Positions 19,518 to 31,251 are shown, counted from the first letter of the stretch. The stretch: DNA of 64,000 nucleotides from Flavobacteriaceae bacterium NBU2973 (GCA_026162565.1 JAOEIQ010000010.1:1-64000); one strand, 5' to 3'. Numbers and translations: made by a program. Notes: generated by a model not told the origin, from the sequence alone.

Positions 19518-20429
19518 TTGAGGCGATTTTTATTACATACACTGTTTTTTCTTCTATCAGTAAATTCATTGTTGTCTCAATCTAAATTCGATTCCTTTTT
19601 TAAGCCTAGTGATACTTTAAATCTTCAAAGGAAAAATGCAGTTGTTATTTCTGAAGCTGCTTTGGCAGGAATTACATTAATAGGTTTAAACCAACTTTGG
19701 TATAGTGATTTTGAACGCGGAAAGTTTCGCACAGTTAATGATAATTCTGAATGGCTGCAATTAGACAAATTGGGTCATGTGTATTCAGCCTATCAATTAG
19801 GGCGATTTGGAGCAAACATTCTAAATTGGAGTGGCGTAGAAAAAAAAGATCAACTAATTTATGGAGCAACATTAGGTCTCGGATTTTTAACTGTAGTTGA
19901 GGTGTTTGACGGGTTTTCTGAAGAATGGGGATTTTCTTGGGGAGATATGGCAGCTAATGCTGCTGGAACAGGATTATATATAGGTCAAGAGTTATTGTGG
20001 AATGAACAGAGAATCGCATTAAAATACTCATTTCATCAAACGCATTTTGCAAAACAAAATCCAGATAAATTGGGTGATGGTTTTTTTGAAGAGGTTTTAA
20101 AAGATTATAATGGTCAAACCTATTGGTTGAGTTTTAACATCCATTCTTTTTTTAAAAAAAGTAAAATACCAAAATGGTTAAATGTAGCATTTGGTTATGG
20201 AGGCGAAGGTATGTTGACAGGAAATACTAATACAGAAAACATGGCGTTTTTAAATCAAGATAGATACAGACAATATTATTTGAGTTTGGATATAGATTTA
20301 ACTAGAATTAATACAAAATCCCATTTCTTGCGTACGTTGTTTGATGTTTTTTCATCGATTAAAGTACCATTTCCTGCTGTGGAGTTTAACGATAAAAATG
20401 GCTTAAAGCTACGTGGAATCTACTTTTAA
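19518..20429 (+). CDS. DUF2279 membrane-associated protein
   Basis: A 303-residue protein with a signal peptide (ends near SLLSQ) and a DUF2279 domain, seen in LDKLGHVYSAYQLGRF (about residues 93-108) and WGDMAANAAGTGLYIGQE (about 142-160). The YfiM-like family is of unknown function; His and Asp in these motifs are conserved in it. The start is TTG, one base after the mltG stop; no ATG is better placed. Last gene of the dapF operon. Confidence 0.8.
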   Translation: MRRFLLHTLFFLLSVNSLLSQSKFDSFFKPSDTLNLQRKNAVVISEAALAGITLIGLNQLWYSDFERGKFRTVNDNSEWLQLDKLGHVYSAYQLGRFGANILNWSGVEKKDQLIYGATLGLGFLTVVEVFDGFSEEWGFSWGDMAANAAGTGLYIGQELLWNEQRIALKYSFHQTHFAKQNPDKLGDGFFEEVLKDYNGQTYWLSFNIHSFFKKSKIPKWLNVAFGYGGEGMLTGNTNTENMAFLNQDRYRQYYLSLDIDLTRINTKSHFLRTLFDVFSSIKVPFPAVEFNDKNGLKLRGIYF

Positions 20430-20471
20430 ATGCAGTTAATCGACTAGTTTTTAGATTATAAAAAAAAGTTG

Positions 20472-20479
20472 TACTTTTG
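20472..20479 (+). promoter_or_regulatory. Promoter -7 element of the lysozyme-like gene
   Basis: Exact TACTTTTG. Transcription would start near 20485, which rules out the earlier in-frame start codons and supports the ATG at 20538 with a leader of about 50 bases. Confidence 0.55.
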
Positions 20480-20537
20480 CATGCTGAAATTTGAACCTGA
20501 TTATTCATTTAAAAATGAGGTGAAAAATTTACAAGTT

Positions 20538-21194
20538 ATGAAACAAATAATTAAAGTTAGTATCATCGTATTTGTAGTAGGAGTTATGTTAGATTTAGCA
20601 TTCTCTGAAACAGTTGTTGTAGATATGTCTAAATACTCTACAGCTGGATTAGATCTCAACTATACAGTTTCTGAAAAGTCAGAACAAGTATTTGGTAAAT
20701 TAACTTCTCATAAGGAAGCGTCATTATATTCTCCGCTATTAGATAAATCTTATGTAGGTTTTAAGGAGGCATTAGGTTTTAAAGAATCTGGAGGTAAATA
20801 TGATTGTGTCAATACTTTGGGTTATTTAGGTAAGTATCAATTTGGTGCTAATACTTTAAAACTGATTGGTATTTACAATACTGAAGAATTTATAAATTCT
20901 CCAGAGCTTCAAGAAAAAGCATTTTTGGCTAATGCTAAACGTAATAAATGGATTTTAAGACGCGATATCAAAAATTTTGTTGGTAAGCGTGTTGATGGTG
21001 TTCTAATTACTGAATCCGGAATTTTAGCTGCTGCTCATTTAGCTGGTCCTGGAAATGTAAATCGTTACTTAAGAAGTTATGGAGCTCTTGGTTTTTCTGA
21101 TGCTTATGGAACATCAGTTAGGTATTATATGAAGAAGTTTTCTGGTTATGACGTTTCTTTTATATTGGCAGATAAAAAAGCAAAAGCTATTTAA
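20538..21194 (+). CDS. Secreted lysozyme-like/transglycosylase-like protein
   Basis: A 218-residue protein with an N-terminal hydrophobic signal. The segment FKESGGKYDCVNTLGYLGKYQFG near residues 80-105 resembles the active-site region of lytic transglycosylases (Glu in an ESGG context, then a GxYQFG-like strand), and ILAAAHLAGPGNVNRYL near 160 matches the later helix. Peptidoglycan cleavage is plausible but unproven. I use the ATG at 20538 because the promoter element overlaps any earlier start. It overlaps the converging methylase gene by 4 bases. Confidence 0.65.
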   Translation: MKQIIKVSIIVFVVGVMLDLAFSETVVVDMSKYSTAGLDLNYTVSEKSEQVFGKLTSHKEASLYSPLLDKSYVGFKEALGFKESGGKYDCVNTLGYLGKYQFGANTLKLIGIYNTEEFINSPELQEKAFLANAKRNKWILRRDIKNFVGKRVDGVLITESGILAAAHLAGPGNVNRYLRSYGALGFSDAYGTSVRYYMKKFSGYDVSFILADKKAKAI

Positions 21195-21904
21195 TAATCT
21201 TTTTGAATAATAAATATAGCAGGTCTTTTATGTAAGTCTATATTTGTGAGTTTCCATTCGTTTACAGTTTGAGTTTTTATAAACTCTGTTGGCAGTGTAA
21301 TATCACATGCTATACAAACTCTAGTATTAGAATGTAAAGATGTACAAATATCCTCTAGCATCTTATTATTCCTATATGGTGTTTCAATAAATAGTTGAGT
21401 CTGTTTTTTATCGAGAGATAGTTTTTCTAGTGCTTTTAGAGACCTTTTTCTTTCAGATTTATCAATTGGTAAGTAGCCATTAAAAGCGAAGCTTTGGCCA
21501 TTCATTCCAGAACTCATTAAAGCCAATAATATAGATGATGGACCAACCAGAGGAACTACTCTAATATTTTGTTTATGAGCTATACTCACAATATCAGCAC
21601 CAGGATCAGCAATACCTGGGCATCCAGCTTCAGATAATAAGCCAACATGTTCGCCATGTAAACAAGGTTTTAAAAAACTAGGTAATTCACTTGAATTTGT
21701 AAACTTATTTAAAACAAAAATATTAAGTGATGCTTGAGATTTACTAGGATTTATTTTTTTAATAAATCTTCTAGCTGTTTTTTCGTTTTCAACGATATAA
21801 TGATTTACAGATTCTATTATCTTTTTTATGGAAATAGGTAAAACTTCTAGAGGCGGATTGTCTCCTAGTCGAGTCGGAATTAAATAGAGTTTACCATTGC
21901 TCAT
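21191..21904 (-). CDS. RsmI-type tetrapyrrole methylase family protein
   Basis: A 237-residue SAM-dependent methyltransferase of the tetrapyrrole methylase fold. GKLYLIPTRLGD opens it, GLLSEAGCPGIADPGADIVSIA lies near residue 85, PLVGPSSILLALMSSGM near 115 and QLFIETPYRN near 165, all RsmI-like. RsmI methylates the ribose of C1402 in 16S rRNA; this shorter relative diverges in the opening (PTRLGD where RsmI has PTPIGN), so it may act elsewhere. I start at 21904, since the longer frame from 22000 overlaps the phosphatase gene. Confidence 0.75.
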   Translation of the reverse strand: MSNGKLYLIPTRLGDNPPLEVLPISIKKIIESVNHYIVENEKTARRFIKKINPSKSQASLNIFVLNKFTNSSELPSFLKPCLHGEHVGLLSEAGCPGIADPGADIVSIAHKQNIRVVPLVGPSSILLALMSSGMNGQSFAFNGYLPIDKSERKRSLKALEKLSLDKKQTQLFIETPYRNNKMLEDICTSLHSNTRVCIACDITLPTEFIKTQTVNEWKLTNIDLHKRPAIFIIQKDY

Positions 21905-21953
21905 CTGGTTTTGTATTGATTTCTTACTGTTAAGATAATAAATAGTTGAGAAA

Positions 21954-22412
21954 CTAAATTGGTAAAAGCTTTTTTGCAATAATATCGCAGGCTTCATCAA
22001 GCATCATGAAAACATTTTTAAACCCTTCAATACCTCCAGTGTAAGGGTCTGGAACATCAAAATTTTGATTCTTGTAAATCTCATTCATTATGAGTTTTAC
22101 TTTTTGTTCGTCTTCACTGTTTCTGGCTAATCGAATTATATTTTTAAAATTAGAATTATCCATGGCATAGATAATATCAAACTTATCAAAATCATTTGTA
22201 GAGAATTGTCTACCTCTTTGATTAGTGATATCAATATCAAATTCTTTTGCAATTTTAATTGAGCGATTATCAGGTAAATCACCAATGTGGTAATTACTGG
22301 TTCCAGCAGAATCTATATAAAATTTATCTTTAGGAAGTTTAGACTTAAGTATGCCTTCTGCTAAAGGAGAGCGACAAATATTCCCTAAACAAACCATTAG
22401 AATTTTTGTCAT
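21954..22412 (-). CDS. Low-molecular-weight protein-tyrosine phosphatase
   Basis: A 152-residue phosphatase with the P-loop CLGNICRSP, nucleophile Cys8 and Arg14, and the general acid Asp in VPDPYTGG near residue 120. No capsule kinase or polysaccharide export gene is adjacent, so its partner is unknown. It lies 12 bases after dnaA on the same strand and could be read through from it. Confidence 0.92.
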   Translation of the reverse strand: MTKILMVCLGNICRSPLAEGILKSKLPKDKFYIDSAGTSNYHIGDLPDNRSIKIAKEFDIDITNQRGRQFSTNDFDKFDIIYAMDNSNFKNIIRLARNSEDEQKVKLIMNEIYKNQNFDVPDPYTGGIEGFKNVFMMLDEACDIIAKKLLPI

Positions 22413-22424
22413 TGGTAAGTAGAT

Positions 22425-23852
22425 TTAAACAGATAACTTTTTGGCTAAATCTTCTACGTATTTTTTAAATTGCTTATCAGTAGATGCTAGATTGTCTACA
22501 GTTTTACAAGCATGAAGTACAGTTGCGTGATCTCTTTTACCAATTTGAGTTCCAATACTAGCAAGTGAAGCTTTAGTGAGCTTTTTTGCAAAGAACATTG
22601 CTAGCTGTCTTGCTTGCACAATATGACGCTTTCTAGTTTTAGATTGAAGTGTCTCAACATCCATTTGAAAATAATCTGATACGACTTTTTGAATGTAATC
22701 AACAGAAACTTCACGTTTTGTATTTTTAACAAATTTCTCAACGATGTCTTTTGCTAGACTTAAAGTGATTTCTTTTTTGTTAAATGAAGCTTGAGCTATT
22801 AATGAAATAATGGCACCTTCTAATTCTCTCACATTAGTCTTGATGTTTTTAGCTACATAATCAATTATTTCTTCTGGCATTTCAACACCATCACGATATA
22901 ATTTATTTTTTAGTATAGAAACTCTAGTCTCGAAATCAGGACTTTGTAGCTCTGCAGATAATCCCCATTTAAATCTTGATAATAAGCGTTGTTCAATATC
23001 TTGCATATCAACAGGTGCTTTGTCACTAGTTAATATTACTTGCTTTCCATTTTGATGTAAATGATTGAATATGTGGAAGAAAACATCTTGCGTACCTGAT
23101 TTACCAGATAAGAATTGTACGTCGTCAATAATTAGCACATCAATTATTTGATAAAAGTGTATAAAATCATTTCGGTTGTTCTTCTTTACAGAATCTATAT
23201 ACTGCTGTGTAAATTTTTCAGCAGAAATATATAGAACAGTCTTTTCAGGATATTTATCTTTAATATCAACTCCAATAGCATGCGCTAAATGAGTTTTACC
23301 TAATCCAACACCACCAAAAATTAGAAGCGGATTAAATGACGTGCCACCAGGTTTATTTGCAACAGCAATTCCAGCATTTCTAGCTAATCTATTAGAATCG
23401 CCTTCTAAAAAGTTTTCAAAACTATAGTTAGGGTTTAGTTGCGATTCAATTTTTACATTTCTAATTCCTGGAATTACAAATGGATTTCTTAACTCAGGAT
23501 TTTTATTTTGAAGTGGTATATCAACCTCTTGAGATTTAACAGGTGTTCTATTAGAACTTGGTATTTTTTCTGTGTATGGTAATTTGTTACCATAGGTGTT
23601 TTCCATTTTAATCACGTAGACTAATTTGGCATTCTCACCAAGTTCTTTAGTAAGAGCAACTTTTAGAATTTTAACATAATGCTCTTCAAGCCATTCGTAG
23701 AAAAATTTACTAGGTACCTGAATACTTAAAGCATTATCTGTAAGTTTAACTGCTATTATTGGTTCAAACCATGTTTTGTAGGCTTGCGGTTGAATATTAT
23801 CTTCTATAAAGTTGAGACAGTTATTCCATACCGATTGCGCAGTTTCCCTCAT
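22425..23852 (-). CDS. dnaA: Chromosomal replication initiator DnaA
   Basis: ATP-dependent initiator that melts oriC. Visible are the N-terminal domain (AQSVWNNCLNFIEDN), the linker, the Walker A motif GGVGLGKTH (about residues 180-188), Walker B (VLIIDDVQFL) and the C-terminal DnaA-box helix-turn-helix signature GKRDHATVLHACKTV. The 475-residue length is normal. I use the ATG at 23852; the TTG four codons earlier lies within the presumed -7 element (TAAAATTTG). No DnaA-box cluster is seen next to it, which fits the variable oriC position in Bacteroidota. Confidence 0.97.
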   Translation of the reverse strand: MRETAQSVWNNCLNFIEDNIQPQAYKTWFEPIIAVKLTDNALSIQVPSKFFYEWLEEHYVKILKVALTKELGENAKLVYVIKMENTYGNKLPYTEKIPSSNRTPVKSQEVDIPLQNKNPELRNPFVIPGIRNVKIESQLNPNYSFENFLEGDSNRLARNAGIAVANKPGGTSFNPLLIFGGVGLGKTHLAHAIGVDIKDKYPEKTVLYISAEKFTQQYIDSVKKNNRNDFIHFYQIIDVLIIDDVQFLSGKSGTQDVFFHIFNHLHQNGKQVILTSDKAPVDMQDIEQRLLSRFKWGLSAELQSPDFETRVSILKNKLYRDGVEMPEEIIDYVAKNIKTNVRELEGAIISLIAQASFNKKEITLSLAKDIVEKFVKNTKREVSVDYIQKVVSDYFQMDVETLQSKTRKRHIVQARQLAMFFAKKLTKASLASIGTQIGKRDHATVLHACKTVDNLASTDKQFKKYVEDLAKKLSV

Positions 23853-24055
23853 TCCGTGTGTCAAATTTTAAGTTAGTTTCTAGTTAGTTTAGCAAAAAAA
23901 ATGTAGAATTTGGGCTTCTACATGTGTATTATCTTTGCTCGACAAATATGTGAACAAATTTCTTAAAAAAAAAATGTATTAGGTGTTGAATTTTAAGAAA
24001 TTTTTCCTCATGTTTAAAAGCTTCAAATTACAAAATTTTTTTTAAAAAGAAGAGA

Positions 24056-24463
24056 ATGGTTACAGATATTGTATCAATTAGAGTTCGTTATGGTGAAACT
24101 GACCAAATGGGAGTAGTATATCACGGCAACTATGCGCAATATCTAGAGATTGGAAGGATTGAGTGGTTGCGTAAACTCGGAATTTCTTACAAAGCGATGG
24201 AAGCGTCTGGAATTATGCTTCCAGTCGTTCATTTAAGTTTAAATTATAAAAAATCAGCATGTTATGACGATTTGATTGAAGTTAAAACTCAACTTAAGAA
24301 ATTACCTACTTCTCGAATAGAATTTTATTATGAATTAAGAAACCAGTCTGAAGAAATTTTAGCTACAGCAGAAACCGTTTTAGCTTTTATTGACATTAAC
24401 AAGAATCGCCCTACAAGGTGTCCAGCCTACATTTTAGACAAACTGCAAGATTATTCGTTATAA
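24056..24463 (+). CDS. Hotdog acyl-CoA thioesterase, YbgC-type
   Basis: A 135-residue single hotdog-fold thioesterase. The motif RYGETDQMGVVYHGNYAQYLEIGR near residues 10-33, with its Asp as active-site residue, defines the 4HBT/YbgC group, which hydrolyses short-chain or hydroxybenzoyl-CoA thioesters. The gene is divergent from dnaA and converges on the YigZ gene with a 6-base overlap. Confidence 0.9.
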   Translation: MVTDIVSIRVRYGETDQMGVVYHGNYAQYLEIGRIEWLRKLGISYKAMEASGIMLPVVHLSLNYKKSACYDDLIEVKTQLKKLPTSRIEFYYELRNQSEEILATAETVLAFIDINKNRPTRCPAYILDKLQDYSL

Positions 24464-25063
24464 TTCTTTAATGTCAATTTCATATAAAATATCAAACACA
24501 TTAAAAATTGCTTGAGAGTCGTTTTTTCTTACAGAAATTTGAATGCGACAATCCATTTCTAAAGTTTGATTTACAATTGTTAGATTCTTTTCTTTAATAA
24601 TACGCATTACTGTGTTCATATTTTTATAATCAAAAATGATGAGGAAATTTTTATTAATGGTTCTTTCAATAATTTTTGAATTTTCGAGTGCTAATTGTGC
24701 TCCAGTTTTATAAGCATTAATTAAACCGCCTACACCTAATTTGACTCCTCCAAAATAACGAACTACAACAATTAAGATATTAGTTACTTCAAACGATTGT
24801 ATTTGGCCATAAATAGGCATACCAGCACTATTATTGGGTTCTCCATCATCATTAGCTCTAAACGTTGTGTTTTCGGTACCTAATTGATAGGCATAACACC
24901 AATGTCTAGCAGAATGATGTTTCTTTTTTAAAAATTCTAGTTTATCTTTTATCTCTTCTTCATTTTTAACAGGAAAAGCATAACCAAAAAACTTACTATT
25001 CTTATCTTTAAAGAGGACGTCTTTAGAAGGTTTAGTAATTGTCTTATAGGTGTCTTTTTCCAT
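24458..25063 (-). CDS. YigZ/IMPACT family protein
   Basis: A 201-residue protein of the UPF0029/IMPACT family. The signature is clear: SKFFGYAFPVKNEEE, HHSARHWCYAY near residue 50, DDGEPNNSAGMPI near 75 and VVRYFGGVKLGVGGLINAYKTGA near 100. The molecular function is not settled; eukaryotic IMPACT restrains Gcn2. It is the last gene of a reverse operon after a HAD hydrolase and ribD. Confidence 0.92.
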   Translation of the reverse strand: MEKDTYKTITKPSKDVLFKDKNSKFFGYAFPVKNEEEIKDKLEFLKKKHHSARHWCYAYQLGTENTTFRANDDGEPNNSAGMPIYGQIQSFEVTNILIVVVRYFGGVKLGVGGLINAYKTGAQLALENSKIIERTINKNFLIIFDYKNMNTVMRIIKEKNLTIVNQTLEMDCRIQISVRKNDSQAIFNVFDILYEIDIKEL

Positions 25064-25066
25064 TTT

Positions 25067-25699
25067 TTAAAAAAGTTGATTATGAGTTTCAAAAAGAGTT
25101 GTTACATCTTCAGACTGTTCATCTATATTCCAAGAACGAATTCCTAATTTTTCGGCAGCTTTTGTATTTTGTTTAGTATCATCTATAAAAAAACAATCCT
25201 CTGGTTGTAAACCGCTTTCATTTAAAACAAATTCAAAAATATCAGCATTAGGTTTTCTTAAATGGATTTCATGAGATAAATAAAACTTATCGAAACAGGA
25301 TTTGAATTCTTCATAAAAAGGCACATGTTCTTTTATGTAATTAATATGAAGTTCATTAGTATTACTTAATAATATGAGTTCGAATTGTTTTTCTTTTTTT
25401 AATTGTTTTATAAATTCTAATCGGTGTTTAGGAAAATCTTTAATCAAACTATTCCATAAGGTTATAACTTGATCTGAAGTTACAGTATTAAAAAAATCAC
25501 AGTAAAAAGACACAAACTCATCTGTTGATATAAGTCCTTTTTCATAATCATCATTTACTTTAAAGATAGCTTCATTGTGCTTACTTTTCTTTTCAATAAT
25601 TATATCGAGACCGAGAAGCTCTTTAGTTTTTTTGATAGTTCCTTGTTTATCTAGATTAATGAAGACATCTCCAAAATCAAAAATCAGGGCTTTAATCAT
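25067..25699 (-). CDS. HAD-family hydrolase
   Basis: A 210-residue HAD phosphatase-like protein. Motif I is FDFGDVFINLD, where the first Asp would be the nucleophile; motif II is LILLSNTNE, the Lys is in LRKPNADIFE and motif IV is FFIDDTKQN. The cap is small and helical. The substrate is unknown. It overlaps the end of ribD by 8 bases, so a role in riboflavin synthesis (the phosphatase step is often an unassigned HAD enzyme) is possible but only suggested by position. Confidence 0.88.
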   Translation of the reverse strand: MIKALIFDFGDVFINLDKQGTIKKTKELLGLDIIIEKKSKHNEAIFKVNDDYEKGLISTDEFVSFYCDFFNTVTSDQVITLWNSLIKDFPKHRLEFIKQLKKEKQFELILLSNTNELHINYIKEHVPFYEEFKSCFDKFYLSHEIHLRKPNADIFEFVLNESGLQPEDCFFIDDTKQNTKAAEKLGIRSWNIDEQSEDVTTLFETHNQLF

Positions 25700-26696
25700 T
25701 AGAATAAATTTTTAATATATCATGCAGAATTAGTTGTTCAGAAACTAATTGACCTGAAAAATTAGGAGCCGTAATACCGTCATTAAATTTGTTTGCTCCT
25801 ATGAAAACACGAGCTTCATCCCAAAGATTTGCATCAATAAAAGTTTGAAGAGTTTTCTGTCCACCTTCAATAATGACTGAATTTATGTTTTTGCCATATA
25901 ATAGTCTACAGATTTCTACCGCTAAATTTTCAGAGAAATCTATAGTATCTTCAGAAATTATAATGGTTTCAGATTCAGTATTAAAAACTGAATGATTCTT
26001 ATTTAGCTTGTTATTTCTATCAATAACAACTCTAATAGGATTATTTCCAGTCCAATGTCTAGCTGTTAAACTCGGATTATCCTCTAATACGGCGTTTGTA
26101 CCAATAAGAATAGCATGTTCTTCAGATCGCCATTTATGCACTAATTGTCTAGAATATTTATTGCTTATCCAAACAGGTTTCTGCTCTTTTTTTGTTATTG
26201 GAGCTATAAATCCATCATAAGTTTCTGCCCACTTTAAAATTATATATGGTCGTTTTTTATTGTGAAACGTAAAAAAACGTTTATGATGTTTCTTGCACTC
26301 TTCCTCTAAAACACCAACAGTTACATTGCAACCTGATTCAATGAGTTTTTTGATGCCTCTACCAGCAACTTTGGGATTATCATCTACACATCCAATAATA
26401 ACTCTTGGGATATTGTGATCAATAATTAAATCGCTACAAGGAGGTGTTTTACCATAATGTGAACAAGGTTCTAACGTAACGTACAAGCTAGCTTCTTTTA
26501 AAAGGGATTTATCGTTCACAGAATTTATGGCGTTAACCTCTGCATGAGATCCACCATAATAGCTGGTGTAACCCTCACCAATTATTTTATTATTGTGAAC
26601 AATTACAGCTCCAACCATAGGATTAGGTCTTGTAGTGCCTAAACCATTTTTAGCAATCTGTAGACATCTGCTTATATAGTATTCGTTTGAGTTCAA
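25692..26696 (-). CDS. ribD: Bifunctional riboflavin deaminase/reductase RibD
   Basis: Deaminates and then reduces the pyrimidine intermediate of riboflavin synthesis. The N-terminal deaminase domain has zinc ligands His51 (HAEVNAI), Cys78 and Cys87 (EPCSHYGKTPPC). The C-terminal reductase domain runs from about residue 150 (PYIILKWAETYDGFI) with SVIIEGGQKTL near 285. The 334-residue length is slightly short. Followed by the overlapping HAD gene and preceded by a lipoprotein gene 3 bases away. Confidence 0.95.
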   Translation of the reverse strand: MNSNEYYISRCLQIAKNGLGTTRPNPMVGAVIVHNNKIIGEGYTSYYGGSHAEVNAINSVNDKSLLKEASLYVTLEPCSHYGKTPPCSDLIIDHNIPRVIIGCVDDNPKVAGRGIKKLIESGCNVTVGVLEEECKKHHKRFFTFHNKKRPYIILKWAETYDGFIAPITKKEQKPVWISNKYSRQLVHKWRSEEHAILIGTNAVLEDNPSLTARHWTGNNPIRVVIDRNNKLNKNHSVFNTESETIIISEDTIDFSENLAVEICRLLYGKNINSVIIEGGQKTLQTFIDANLWDEARVFIGANKFNDGITAPNFSGQLVSEQLILHDILKIYSND

Positions 26697-26699
26697 TAA

Positions 26700-27155
26700 T
26701 TAGAGTTTAATCTTTACGTCTTCAAGTTTATCAATATGATACTTATGTGAAAACCCTAAAACTTTATATTTTATATCACCTTTGTACTGTACTTTTACTT
26801 TTTTTGAAAACAAGCTTCCTAATAAGCCTCCAATACTTTGATTGCTGAATAAACTATCTGTGGGAATACCAACTTGTAACGGAATTATAAATTCTTTTTT
26901 TGCAGGCACTTCAAATTCTTCAGAAACTATTGTAGCCATTTCAACGTCATTAACCAAAACTTTTATACCATCAGTTAATAGTTTACCTCCAATATCGTTC
27001 GGGTTTTTAAAAAGCGCTTCAGCTTTAATGTTAACATATTTACTTGTTGCATCAACAACCTTGATATTTTGAACTCCAATAAACTCTGGTTTTTCTTTTA
27101 CAGAACAACTTGTTAAACCAATAAAAACTGTTAATAATATTATGAGTTTCTTCAT
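26700..27155 (-). CDS. LEA type 2-like lipoprotein
   Basis: A 151-residue lipoprotein with lipobox LTSC near residue 16 and a single beta-sandwich resembling LEA-14/WHy domains (KAEALFKNPNDIGGKLLTDGIKVLVNDVEMA). Many flavobacteria have such a protein; the function is unknown. It is the first gene of the ribD-HAD-YigZ operon and divergent from a GNAT gene. Confidence 0.75.
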   Translation of the reverse strand: MKKLIILLTVFIGLTSCSVKEKPEFIGVQNIKVVDATSKYVNIKAEALFKNPNDIGGKLLTDGIKVLVNDVEMATIVSEEFEVPAKKEFIIPLQVGIPTDSLFSNQSIGGLLGSLFSKKVKVQYKGDIKYKVLGFSHKYHIDKLEDVKIKL

Positions 27156-27209
27156 GATAAACTTTGTGTTTTTAATGTATATTCACAATCACAAAGCTAC
27201 AGTATTTTT

Positions 27210-27704
27210 ATGAGTGAAAACACCTTTTTAATTCGAGAGATAGAACAGGAAGATAATGCCCAAGTAGAGCGTGTAATACGATCCTGCTTTCCAGAGTTTA
27301 AATTACCTCTAGAGGGTACTGCTTATGCTGATGCTGAAACACCTAGAATGTATGAAAGTTATCAAGCTGATAACGAAGTCTACTATGTAATTGAAGAAGA
27401 TGGCGAAGTAGTTGGAGGAGCTGGAATAAAACCCTTAAAAGATTTTGAATCTGATGTCTGTGAATTACAGAAAATGTACTTTTTAACCAAAGTTCGTGGT
27501 AAAGGTTATGGTAAGCAATTATTTACTAAATGCTTAAAAGCAGCAAAAGATTTAGGTTATAAACAATGCTATTTAGAATCTGCCTCACAATTACAAGCAG
27601 CTATTCATATTTACGAATCATTTGGTTTTAAACATCTTGATGGACCATTAGGTAATACTGGACATTATTCTTGTGGTGTTTGGATGATTAAAGATTTGGT
27701 ATGA
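27210..27704 (+). CDS. GNAT family N-acetyltransferase
   Basis: A 164-residue acetyltransferase with acetyl-CoA loop VRGKGYGKQLF near residue 95, preceded by ELQKMYFLTK, and a C-terminal AAIHIYESFGFKHLDG segment. The substrate is unknown. A -7-like TATTTTTA lies just before the ATG, so the leader would be very short. Its stop overlaps the prmC start, and it heads the operon GNAT-prmC-LOG-ligA. Confidence 0.87.
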   Translation: MSENTFLIREIEQEDNAQVERVIRSCFPEFKLPLEGTAYADAETPRMYESYQADNEVYYVIEEDGEVVGGAGIKPLKDFESDVCELQKMYFLTKVRGKGYGKQLFTKCLKAAKDLGYKQCYLESASQLQAAIHIYESFGFKHLDGPLGNTGHYSCGVWMIKDLV

Positions 27705-28554
27705 TTTTAAAAACCTTAAAACGTACATTTTCTGAAACTTTGATGGATTATTATCCTGAAACAGAAATTGACTCTTTTTTTAGTTTATTAACAGAGGATA
27801 TCCTTAAAATGAAACGAGTAGATGTGGCTCTTAATATGTACGCTGTTGTTTCAGGAAAAAAACAGGAAAAGTATACGAATGCTATTAAACGATTAAAAGC
27901 TAATGAACCTATTCAATACATACTTGGAAAGACCAAATTCTATGGACTTACTTTTAAGGTAAATCCAAATGTACTTATTCCAAGACCGGAAACGGAAGAA
28001 TTAGTCGATTGGATTATAACATGTCATTCTGAACAAAATGAAGAATCTAAACAATTAAACGTTTTAGACATAGGAACCGGAAGTGGTTGTATAGCGATTT
28101 CTCTGGCTAAAAATTTACAAAATGCTAAAGTATACGCGCTAGATATATCTAGAGAAGCTTTAAAAGTTGCAGCGTTTAATGCGAAAGCTAATAATATAGC
28201 TATTGAATGTATTGAAGCTGACATTTTGAATCCAGTATTAAATGATTTAAAATATGATGTAATCGTTTCAAATCCACCTTATGTAAGAGATTTAGAAAAA
28301 CAACAAATGCATCATAATGTTTTAGATTACGAACCCGATTTGGCTTTGTTTGTAAGAGATGAAAATCCTTTGATTTTTTACGAAGCAATTGCCAAATTTG
28401 CTAAAAACAATTTAAAAGAAAAAGGAGCTTTGTATTTTGAGATTAACGAATATTTAGGTGAAGAAATGATTACGCTTTTAAACAAAAATAGTTTTGTGAA
28501 TATAGAATTACGTAATGATATACAAGGAAAGGACAGAATGATAAAAGCATATTT

Positions 28555-28558
<4 letters not shown>
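27701..28558 (+). CDS. prmC: Release factor glutamine methyltransferase PrmC
   Basis: Methylates the GGQ glutamine of release factors RF1 and RF2. The SAM motif DIGTGSGC is at residues 123-130 and the substrate motif NPPY near 190. The 285-residue length is normal. Residues 108-118 (CHSEQNEESKQ) are odd: they are the translation of a dispersed intergenic repeat (28022-28054) sitting in frame in the linker just before the SAM-binding strand. Otherwise the gene is intact and tightly packed, with overlaps at both ends. Confidence 0.95.
28022..28054 (+). repeat. Dispersed repeat copy 4, inside prmC
   Basis: TGTCATTCTGAAC at 28022-28034 is identical to the reverse complement of 13788-13800, followed by AAAATGAAGAATCT, the usual continuation of this flavobacterial repeat. 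It is in frame and encodes CHSEQNEESKQ. Confidence 0.7.
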
Positions 28559-31133
<2,575 letters not shown>

Positions 31134-31177
31134 ATGTAACTTTAATTAAAGTTTTTACTTACTTTTTAGTGCATTTC

Positions 31178-31230
31178 ATCGATAAAATATATTTTTTTAT
31201 CGATAAAAGATATATTTTTACATATATTTG
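31178..31230 (+). promoter_or_regulatory. Promoter with a tandem 21-bp repeat
   Basis: Two adjacent 21-bp direct repeats start with ATCGATAAAA (31178-31198 and 31199-31219) and differ by a few bases. They abut the exact -7 element TATATTTG at 31223-31230 and cover the -33 region. Two binding sites exactly two helical turns apart suggest a regulator bound on one face of the DNA. Confidence 0.5.
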
Positions 31231-31251
31231 ACCCAGTAATAAAAACGTAAA

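Noticed and set aside
23853-24055. Replication origin beside dnaA
   Set aside because: The interval is AT-rich but contains no cluster of TTATCCACA-like boxes, and oriC is often not next to dnaA in Bacteroidota.
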